Assembly (NCBI GenBank): GCA_965204835.1
Contig: OZ242017.1
Location: 1,178,001-1,242,000, forward strand
Source of the DNA: VXMT01 sp965204835
Lineage (GTDB): Bacteria > Chloroflexota > Dehalococcoidia > UBA2979
DNA length: 64,000 nt
Direction of reading: 5' to 3'
How positions within the stretch are numbered: the stretch's first letter is position 1; each line of letters starts with the position of its first letter. The position numbers and the translations under genes are program-made. Below the pieces are notes generated by a model. That model had not been told where the DNA came from. It did not search any database and saw nothing but the letters and a program-made list of their open reading frames with translations. Positions 8,049 through 14,420 of the stretch are shown one piece after another.

Positions 8049-8097
8049 GATGTGTGCCTTCCTGCCCTGCGCTGACCGTCGTGGTCGCGGCGAGGCT

Positions 8098-8514
8098 CTA
8101 GCTCTCCTCGACGATCTTCCACTCGGGGATCAGCTGGTCGTCCGAGACCGCGATGAAGTCGACCTCGACGGTCGCGCCGACGGGGACCTCGCCGGTGGGG
8201 ACGCCGGGGAGGTTGGAGAAGAAGTTGATCTCGGGGTCTTCCTCAAGGGCGACCACGGCGTTGTTGAACGGCTGCTCTTCCTGCCACGCCATGATCCGCG
8301 AGTCGTAGGTGATCGAGAAGCCGACGATGGTGCCGCGGCCGCTGGTCTCGAGCCACTCGAGGTGGAACTGCCAGCCGCATTCGCGGCACTCCACTTCGGG
8401 TGGGAACTGCTTGCGGTCGCACATGGTGCAGACCTGGACGATGAGCCGGCGCTCGTTGCAGGCGTCCCAGAACGGCTTGCTGACGGCGTCGGGCACCGGG
8501 ATTGGTCGCGGCAT
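8098..8514 (-). CDS. DUF35 Zn-ribbon/OB-fold protein, partner of the thiolase-fold protein
   Basis: A 138-residue protein with an N-terminal rubredoxin-like zinc ribbon (C29, C32, C43, C46) followed by an OB-fold (GTIVGFSITYDSR, then VPVGATVEVDFI). This is the standard DUF35 architecture. Such proteins bind acyl-CoA and form an obligate complex with Cys-less thiolase-like aldolases or stabilise thiolases. It lies 49 bp upstream of the thiolase-fold gene on the same strand, and both have good ribosome sites (GAGGAGG here), so a two-gene operon encoding one complex is likely. Confidence 0.87.
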   Translation of the reverse strand: MPRPIPVPDAVSKPFWDACNERRLIVQVCTMCDRKQFPPEVECRECGWQFHLEWLETSGRGTIVGFSITYDSRIMAWQEEQPFNNAVVALEEDPEINFFSNLPGVPTGEVPVGATVEVDFIAVSDDQLIPEWKIVEES

Positions 8515-8583
8515 GCTGCCCTCCTCGCTCTATTACGAACGAGCATAACGCGGGGCCGCAAGTGGTCTGGCCGGCGATGGCCG

Positions 8584-8955
8584 TCAGGCGGGGAGGATGC
8601 TTGCCTCGTACGCGTCCATGCGAGGGTCGCGAGTGACGAGTGTCAGGTCGTGGCTGAGCGCCTGGGCGATCAACATCCGGTCGAACGGATCGCGATGGAA
8701 GTCGGGCAGGCCGCCCGCCATGCGCGCATCCGCATGCGTCATGGGGAGCGGCTCGAAGCCGTCGAGATGAACGTCGAAGACTGCATCGTCGACGTTCAGC
8801 TTCCCGCGCGCCCGTTTGATGCTGATTTCCCAGATGCTCGCGGCGCTGACATACACGCCGTTGTCGGGATCGGCGATTGCCGCGGCCGCCTCAGGCGCGA
8901 GATTGCGTCGTTCGCCCCACCAGAGCAGTACGTGCGTGTCGAGCAGCAGGTTCAT
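8584..8955 (-). CDS. PIN-domain ribonuclease toxin (VapC-like)
   Basis: A 123-residue PIN-domain protein. The metal-binding acids are present: D6 in LLLDTHVLLW, E43 in SIWEIS, D92 in DPFDRMLIAQA and D110 in VTRD. This subtype (LLDTHVLLWW start) normally pairs with Phd/YefM-type antitoxins, and the upstream gene is exactly that, overlapping by 4 nt (ATGA). It is expected to cleave RNA when freed from its antitoxin. The targets cannot be predicted. Confidence 0.9.
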   Translation of the reverse strand: MNLLLDTHVLLWWGERRNLAPEAAAAIADPDNGVYVSAASIWEISIKRARGKLNVDDAVFDVHLDGFEPLPMTHADARMAGGLPDFHRDPFDRMLIAQALSHDLTLVTRDPRMDAYEASILPA

Positions 8956-9197
8956 TCAACGACGTCGAGGTCGCCCTCGAAGGCGGCGATGATGTCTTCG
9001 GGCGTGTCGTCGAAGTCCGGGGCGATCCAGATCTTCCCCGCCAGGCGGCCGGGCACTCGCGGTCGCCGCCGTTCCCTGTAGGGAACCAGCAGGGCCATCG
9101 GCTTGCCCGACTTGCCCAGCACGATCTCTTCCCCGTCGGCGGCCCGTTCGAGCAGCCTGGAGAGGTGCGTCTTGGCCTCGTAGACGTTGATTACCAT
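8952..9197 (-). CDS. Phd/YefM-family antitoxin
   Basis: An 81-residue antitoxin. The N-terminal half shows the Phd/YefM DNA-binding fold (VYEAKTHLSRLLERAADGEEIVLGKSGKPMALLVPY). The acidic C-terminus (DDTPEDIIAAFEGDLDVVE) would wrap and block the PIN toxin. There is no Shine-Dalgarno; TAGACT ends 6 nt before the ATG, so the mRNA is likely leaderless. An array of short repeats directly upstream is a good candidate for the auto-regulatory operator. Confidence 0.9.
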   Translation of the reverse strand: MVINVYEAKTHLSRLLERAADGEEIVLGKSGKPMALLVPYRERRRPRVPGRLAGKIWIAPDFDDTPEDIIAAFEGDLDVVE

Positions 9198-9243
9198 GCC
9201 GACAGTCTACACCAGTTGGTCAGACTAGACCAGACCAGACCAA
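9198..9243 (-). promoter_or_regulatory. Promoter/operator of the Phd-PIN toxin-antitoxin module
   Basis: On the minus strand TAGACT (9209-9204) ends 6 nt before the start codon. Around it lie an inverted repeat TGGTC/GACCA (9217-9221 and 9228-9232), a second one AGTCT/AGACT (9204-9208 and 9222-9226), and three tandem AGACC units (9227-9241). This fits operator sites for the antitoxin overlapping its own promoter. Confidence 0.55.
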
Positions 9244-9292
9244 CACTCTCACGCTGAGGCGATGTGCCACAGCGCGGCAGGCTTGCGGGAAG

Positions 9293-9850
9293 CTACTCCC
9301 TGTAGTCCGGGAGCTGCACGATCCGGGCCTCGTGGCCGTTCTCGTCCGTGTCCATGATCCCCACCGTGCCGAGCCCGCGCACCTGGCGCGGGAGCGTCGG
9401 GCTGCCGGGGTTCACGAACAGGATGCCCTGGTGCCGCTCCACCATCGGGATGTGCGTGTCGCCGAACACGACGGCTTCGACGCGCTCGCCGAAGAACTGG
9501 ATCAGGTACTCGTCCAGCGGCTCGTCCTCGCCGACCTGGCGCTCCATCACGCCCGGCGCCACCTCGAAGCCGTGGCCCATGATCACGAGGTCGTGGACGA
9601 GCCCGACCGGGCGGCCGCCGATGTCGACGACGCGCTTGCGCGCGACCCGCGGGTCGCCGACGCACGGCGCGGGTGGGACCTCGACCGCGAGGATGGGTGC
9701 GATCTCCTCCAGCCAGTCCAGGCACGCCGAGGAGTAGATGTCGCCGGCGTGGAGGATCAGGTCCACGTCCGCGAAAGCCTTCGCGACCTCCTCCGGCGGG
9801 TGCTGGCCCATGGCAGGCGAGTGCGTGTCCGAGATCAGCCCAGTCTTCAC
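9293..9850 (-). CDS. YfcE/MJ0936-family metallophosphoesterase with altered metal site
   Basis: A 185-residue calcineurin-like phosphoesterase. The DxH motif is D8-T-H10 and GD is at D37. The MGHG (H93) and VNPGSPTLPR segments are typical of the YfcE family. Two usual features are changed: the GN-D/H block reads CVGDPR, and GHTH reads GDTH (131-133), so the usual Asn ligand and one His are absent. It may have altered metal binding or act as a non-classical phosphodiesterase. Start GTG 9850 with an AAGGA ribosome site. Confidence 0.8.
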   Translation of the reverse strand: MKTGLISDTHSPAMGQHPPEEVAKAFADVDLILHAGDIYSSACLDWLEEIAPILAVEVPPAPCVGDPRVARKRVVDIGGRPVGLVHDLVIMGHGFEVAPGVMERQVGEDEPLDEYLIQFFGERVEAVVFGDTHIPMVERHQGILFVNPGSPTLPRQVRGLGTVGIMDTDENGHEARIVQLPDYRE

Positions 9851-9900
9851 GGTGAGTCCTTACCAGGCTGCCTCGGGCAGCCGTCCGCTCGCGGGTGCCT

Positions 9901-9921
9901 CGCGCCCCGCAAGCGGGCGCG
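9901..9921 (-). terminator. GC hairpin downstream of the DinB-type gene
   Basis: CGCGCCCCGC and GCGGGCGCG arms around an AA loop, 15 nt past the stop codon at 9936; one bulge and no U-tract. Confidence 0.4.
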
Positions 9922-9935
9922 CCCCCCTGGTGTGT

Positions 9936-10460
9936 CTAGGCGGCCGGGAAGTCCTCGGACTCCCGGATCGACCGGAACTGGTTGACGTGGTCGACGTCGT
10001 GGATGCGCTGGAAGATGTACCAGGCGCGGCAGTGCAGGTCGCCGAAGTTGCCGTGCGGGTGCGTCGGTTCCAGGTCGGCGTCCTCCGGCAGCGCGGCCGC
10101 CAGCTCCCCGAACTGGATGCCGTTACGCAGCAGCTCGTTGCGCAGCTCCTCGAACGACAACTCGGCCGGGTCCACCTCGTCGGCGGGGTCCGAGACCGTG
10201 ACGCCCGAGAGGCGCTCGACGATGTGGAGCGTGGAGCGGGTCACCGCGATCTCGTGGCGCAGGCCCTCCATGATCGTCCACTCGTCGGCTGACGTGCGCG
10301 CCTCCGCCTGATCGGCGGTGATGCCGTCGAGCTGGGCGAGGAGGTCGAGGCGCGGGCGCGCCACGCGTGGCCAGAGGTCGAGCCACGAGTACTTCTCGCC
10401 CTGCCCTCGCAGGTAGTTGTGGACGTTCTGCTGCTCTTCGGTCAGTTGCTGGGTCGTCAT
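9936..10460 (-). CDS. DinB-like four-helix-bundle protein
   Basis: A 174-residue, largely helical protein of the DinB/maleylpyruvate-isomerase N-terminal superfamily. It has a WTIMEGLRHEIAVTRSTLHIVERL helix and a late helix with RIHDVDHVNQF supplying His/Asp ligands. Members bind a divalent metal and often act as thiol-dependent transferases; the substrate is unknown. I chose ATG 10460 because GGAGAGA lies 5 nt upstream; an in-frame ATG at 10472 has no such site. It stands alone between the phosphoesterase and an LLM oxidoreductase. Confidence 0.7.
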   Translation of the reverse strand: MTTQQLTEEQQNVHNYLRGQGEKYSWLDLWPRVARPRLDLLAQLDGITADQAEARTSADEWTIMEGLRHEIAVTRSTLHIVERLSGVTVSDPADEVDPAELSFEELRNELLRNGIQFGELAAALPEDADLEPTHPHGNFGDLHCRAWYIFQRIHDVDHVNQFRSIRESEDFPAA

Positions 10461-10563
10461 CGCTCTCTCCAATGGCCGCTTCGGGCGGGCGCCGGCTGCG
10501 CCCGCCGTGATGGCGCTCCGATTCTAAACGCCCTCGCGAGTTTCCGTGCGCGGCCTGCGGACG

Positions 10564-11613
10564 CTATGTGTCGCCGGCATCCTCCGCGTCGACCTCCTTG
10601 ACCAGGTCGAGCAGGCGTCCGAGGTCGTTCAGGTAGTCGTCGATGTTGTCGCCGCGCAGGCCCACCCGCAGCGAGTCGATGCCGACATCGCGGTATGCGC
10701 GGAGGCGCTCCTTGATGAAGTCGTCGTTGCCGAGCAGGTTGGTCTGCAGCGCGATCGCGACCGGCACGAGGTCCTGCGCCTCGGCGCGCTGGCCGTTGAT
10801 CCACAGCCGGTGTACCTCGCGGACCTCCTCGAAGCCCTGACGCGCGAAGGCCTCGACGTAGAAGTTGCGGCCCGGCTCGCCCATGGCCCCGAACGTGAAC
10901 GCATAGCCCACCGCGTGCCGCTTCGCCAGTGCGTCCAGGTCGTCGTCGAACTCGAGGGTGACGGGCACCTGCAGCTCGAGGTCGTCGAGAGAGCGTCCGA
11001 CGGACTCGGCGCCTGCCTGGATGTGGTCGAGGAACGCGTGCCCGGTCTCGGGGACGAAGCAGTTACCGATCCACCCGTCGCACAGCTCGCCGGTCATGCG
11101 CAGGTTCTGCGGGCCGACCGAGGCGACGTAGATGGGGAGGCGGCGCGCGCCGCTGCGGGTGCGCATCGGGCGCAGCTCGTCGCGCAGCGGGATCTTGTGG
11201 ATCTCGCCGTCGTAGACCACGCGCTCGCCGCTCTCGACCAGGCGGATGATCTCGATGAGCTCACGCGAGCGGCGGATGGGGCGCTCGAAGTCGACGCCGT
11301 CCCACGCCTCCATGATCTGCGGCGTGCTGGTGCCGAGGCCGAGCACGAAACGGTCGTTGGTCATCGAGGCGAGGGACATCGCGGTGCCCGCGGTGAGGGC
11401 CGGGCTGCGCGCGCCGATCTTCATGATGCTGGTGCCGAGCCGGATCGTGGAGGTCTGGCTGGCGAGGTAGGCGAGCTGGGTGGCGCCGTCCCACCCCCAG
11501 GCCTCGCCGCTCCAAATCGAGTCGGCGCCGAGGCGCTCGGCCTCGATCGCGAACGTGAGAGCGCTCTCCCAGTCGTCGGGTTCGTTTCGATGGAGGCCGA
11601 CGCCGATCCGCAT
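10564..11613 (-). CDS. LLM-class F420-dependent oxidoreductase
   Basis: A 349-residue luciferase-like TIM-barrel protein. It has the N-terminal IGVGLHRNEPDDWESALTFAIEAERLGADSIW block, GTSIMKIGARSPALTAGTAMSLASMTNDRFVLGLGTSTP in the middle and VGPQNLRMTGELCDGWIG later. These are typical of the mer/F420-dependent branch rather than FMN luciferases. It implies a coenzyme F420-using host, but the substrate is unknown. The ribosome site is AGGAG, and a TATCAT hexamer at 11655-11650 is the likely -10. Confidence 0.87.
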   Translation of the reverse strand: MRIGVGLHRNEPDDWESALTFAIEAERLGADSIWSGEAWGWDGATQLAYLASQTSTIRLGTSIMKIGARSPALTAGTAMSLASMTNDRFVLGLGTSTPQIMEAWDGVDFERPIRRSRELIEIIRLVESGERVVYDGEIHKIPLRDELRPMRTRSGARRLPIYVASVGPQNLRMTGELCDGWIGNCFVPETGHAFLDHIQAGAESVGRSLDDLELQVPVTLEFDDDLDALAKRHAVGYAFTFGAMGEPGRNFYVEAFARQGFEEVREVHRLWINGQRAEAQDLVPVAIALQTNLLGNDDFIKERLRAYRDVGIDSLRVGLRGDNIDDYLNDLGRLLDLVKEVDAEDAGDT

Positions 11614-11962
11614 GAGGTGCTCCTGACTGTGTGAGGCTGGGTCGCGAGGATGATACAGCGGCGACGCCGCGCGTCGCGGCGCGTAGCCGAGCGGATCGCC
11701 TGCTAGCGCCGCACCGATGCACGCACGAACAGCGGACGCAGAGACGGGAGACCGCGGCCACCGCGCGATGCCGTGCGGCCGCGGGTTGCCGACACGGGTA
11801 CATGGCGGCTACCGTGCCGCTCGGACTCTCCGCGCGACCTCCCGGTCTCGTAGCGAGGGATGCAGGGGCACCCATCGTCCGATTCACCGCGGCGCGCGGC
11901 ACGCGTGGCCTCGGCTGGACTATGCAACAGGGTCTCCGGGTGCGGAGTGACGGGGAGCGCCG
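11614..11962. other. Divergent intergenic region, 349 bp, no gene supported
   Basis: The gap lies between the LLM oxidoreductase (minus) and the Na/Pi cotransporter (plus). I see a minus-strand TATCAT (11655-11650) placed for the oxidoreductase and GC-rich inverted sequence near 11661-11683. Open frames here overlap each other on both strands and lack ribosome sites. No RNA gene or repeat was recognised. Confidence 0.6.
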
Positions 11963-13105
11963 TTGATCACGCTCTCATCTCGGACTGCAGGCTACACGCT
12001 GCCGCGCCCCCTGCGGGCCATCCTCGTCGCCGCATTGCTGTACCTGTTCCTCGTCGGTGTCTCGTCGCTCGAAGCGGGGATCAAGGGGCTCGGGGCGGAG
12101 TTCCAGGCGGGACTGCTCGAGAGCGTTGACCACCCCGTCGCCGGGCTGTGCGCGGGGGTCCTGGCGACCGTGCTCGTGCAGTCCTCGTCGGTATCGACGG
12201 CGACGATCGTCGGGCTGGTAGGCGCCGGCACGCTGAACGTGGAATCCGCCGTGCCGATGATCCTCGGCGCGAACATCGGCACCACGATCACCAATACGCT
12301 GGCGTCGCTGGCTTCGATTGGGCGGAGCGCGGAATTCCGGCGCGCGTTCGCCGCGGCGATCCAGCACGACTTCTTCAACATCCTCGCCGTGCTGATCTTC
12401 CTGCCGCTCCAGATTGCGACCGGCTTCCTCTCGGAGGCGGCGTACTGGCTCGCCGACCTGCTCGGCGGCAACGTCGCCGGGGGCAAGACACGCAGTCCCA
12501 TCAAGGAGATCGTCAAGGAGCCCGTCCGCCAGATCCAGGAGTTGCTTGGCGGGGCCATCGACAGCGACCGGCTGGTGGGAGCCCTCTTGCTCGTCCTGGG
12601 GCTGGTGCTGATCTTCATCAGCCTGGCCCTGATCACCATCAACATGCGGCGGCTGTTCGCGGAGCGGCTGGAACGCTCGCTGAACTCGGCTGTGGCTCGT
12701 GGCAGCGGGCTGGTCGGGATGGCGATCGGAGTGGTGACGACCATCGCCGTGCAGTCGTCGAGCATCACGACGTCGATCCTCATCCCGCTGGTGGGCTCAG
12801 GGGTCCTGACCCTGCGCAACGCATTCCCGATCACGCTGGGAGCCAACGTCGGCACGACGGTCACCGCGCTGCTCGCCTCGTTGGCGGTCGACCTGCGCGC
12901 CGGCCTGGTGGTGGCGCTCACCCACACGTTGTTCAACCTGGCGGGGATCGGCCTGATCTACCCGATCAGGCAGCTCCGGGAGGTGCCGGTGCGGCTGGCG
13001 GAGCGGGTCTCGAGGATCGCTGCGGTACACCCGCTGCTGGTGGCGCTGTACGTCATCGGGATATTCGTGATCGGCCCGATCGTGGGGATCGTCCTCCTGC
13101 GGTAG
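11963..13105 (+). CDS. Na/Pi cotransporter family protein (NptA/PNaS type)
   Basis: A 380-residue membrane protein with the internal duplication of the PNaS family. Each half has a QSSS motif (VLVQSSSVSTATIVGLV and IAVQSSSITTSILIPLV), followed by LGANIGTTIT or LGANVGTTVT. These repeats form the sodium/phosphate site. There is no C-terminal PhoU-like domain. It should take up phosphate with sodium across the inner membrane. The start is TTG 11963 with GGGGAG upstream. The neighbouring phosphatase-fold gene is convergent, so co-regulation is not shown. Confidence 0.88.
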   Translation: MITLSSRTAGYTLPRPLRAILVAALLYLFLVGVSSLEAGIKGLGAEFQAGLLESVDHPVAGLCAGVLATVLVQSSSVSTATIVGLVGAGTLNVESAVPMILGANIGTTITNTLASLASIGRSAEFRRAFAAAIQHDFFNILAVLIFLPLQIATGFLSEAAYWLADLLGGNVAGGKTRSPIKEIVKEPVRQIQELLGGAIDSDRLVGALLLVLGLVLIFISLALITINMRRLFAERLERSLNSAVARGSGLVGMAIGVVTTIAVQSSSITTSILIPLVGSGVLTLRNAFPITLGANVGTTVTALLASLAVDLRAGLVVALTHTLFNLAGIGLIYPIRQLREVPVRLAERVSRIAAVHPLLVALYVIGIFVIGPIVGIVLLR

Positions 13106-13130
13106 CCGGCGTCCCTGCCCGGCGACTTGC

Positions 13131-14351
13131 TCAGGCCACCACCAGCGGGATGCGCATCTCCGCCGGCGTCAGCCCCGCGTGGTGCGAGAGCTGGCGCAAC
13201 CCTTGCCGCGAGGCCTTCGAGGCGTAGTACCCCAGCACGGCGTCGCCTCGTGAGATGGCCATGTAGTCGCCGATACGCTGCCTGGTGGCGGGCGTGAGCG
13301 GGTCCGGACCGAGCAGCCGCAGCTCCTCGACCTCGTCGGTGGTGAGCAGGAAGAAGCGCTCACCGAAGCTCGCGCGGAAGCGCTCCTCGAAGCGCTCGTG
13401 CTCGCCGGGGCGCACATGGAACTCGAGGACGCGCGCGTCGCCGGAGGGGGCGCTCGACAGCAGCGCCGGGATACCGTCGGAGTCGCGGATCATGAAGCGG
13501 TCCTCGGGCGAGACGCCGAGGTGGCCGTGGTCCGCGGTCACCACCAGCCGGGTCGACCTGCCGAGCGCGGCGTTCAGGTCGGCCACGAGCCGGTTGATGG
13601 CGATGATGGCGGCGCGCGCGCCGATGCTCTCCGGGCCGCCATGGTGCGCCTCGTTGTCGATGTGGGGCACGTACACGTAGATGAAGGTGGGCTCGTCGGA
13701 TCCCATCACGGCCTGCATGATCGCCCCGTACGTACCCGCCAACGAGGGGTAGGCGGAGGTGGCCTCGCCGCCCGTCCAGTACCGCGAGTAGACGCTGCCC
13801 GCGATGTTGCGAGGCATCAGCATGTGGGCGGGGCGCCGCACCCGCGCCATCAGGCTTGGAGCCGGCAGCGCCACCTCCGGGTCCACACCAAGGTCGCTCA
13901 GGGTGCGGTCGTCGGAGCGGCGACGGAACTGGAGGATCGTGGCCGGCCCGCCGATCTCGTCGAGGTGCGTCCACCACCCCGTGACCGAGTGGGCCGCCGG
14001 CCACTCGCCCGTCGCCAGCGAGGTGAGCGCCACCGCGGTCGATGAGGGGAACACGGTGCGCACCTCGCTGTGGAGGTGCTCGCGGAGCGCGCCCGCGGCG
14101 TCCTCGCGCTCCAGCATCTCGAGGCCGAGCCCGTCGGCGAGGATCAGGACGAGGTGCTCGCGCTCCTCGAGCACGTCCACGAGGCTGCGCGCGAAGGGTG
14201 AGAGCTTGACGTTGCGTGCGCCCGCCACCGACGCCACCGCGCGGGAGACGTCGACGAGGTTGGGTACACCGGGATCCGGGCGCAGCAGCGTGCCCGCGTC
14301 AAAGGCCGCGAGCAATTCCGACGCGTCGGACGGGCGCGGGTCCGGGGTCAT
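13131..14351 (-). CDS. Alkaline-phosphatase-superfamily phosphodiesterase/pyrophosphatase
   Basis: A 406-residue cytoplasmic enzyme of the type I phosphodiesterase/nucleotide pyrophosphatase family. ILADGLG (74-80) gives the first metal Asp, FPSSTAVALTSLATGEWPAAH holds the nucleophile Ser/Thr, YVPHIDNEAHHGG the next Asp/His ligands, and TADHGHLG the final Asp-His pair. There is no signal peptide. The substrate (nucleotide, phosphonate or phosphodiester) is uncertain. A TAGCGT hexamer ends 6 nt before the ATG and no Shine-Dalgarno is present, so a leaderless mRNA is likely. Confidence 0.83.
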   Translation of the reverse strand: MTPDPRPSDASELLAAFDAGTLLRPDPGVPNLVDVSRAVASVAGARNVKLSPFARSLVDVLEEREHLVLILADGLGLEMLEREDAAGALREHLHSEVRTVFPSSTAVALTSLATGEWPAAHSVTGWWTHLDEIGGPATILQFRRRSDDRTLSDLGVDPEVALPAPSLMARVRRPAHMLMPRNIAGSVYSRYWTGGEATSAYPSLAGTYGAIMQAVMGSDEPTFIYVYVPHIDNEAHHGGPESIGARAAIIAINRLVADLNAALGRSTRLVVTADHGHLGVSPEDRFMIRDSDGIPALLSSAPSGDARVLEFHVRPGEHERFEERFRASFGERFFLLTTDEVEELRLLGPDPLTPATRQRIGDYMAISRGDAVLGYYASKASRQGLRQLSHHAGLTPAEMRIPLVVA

Positions 14352-14367
14352 TGCACGACGCTATCAT
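14352..14367. promoter_or_regulatory. Overlapping divergent -10 elements
   Basis: On the minus strand TAGCGT (14363-14358) lies 6 nt upstream of ATG 14351, giving a leaderless start. On the plus strand TATCAT (14362-14367) could serve the ACT-GlnE-like gene with a leader of about 50 nt. The two hexamers share two bases, so the promoters may interfere with each other. Confidence 0.45.
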
Positions 14368-14420
14368 GAAGATCGACGTGACGCCCCGCGTGGGGCGCGG
14401 CGGGCCGACCGCCCGACGAT

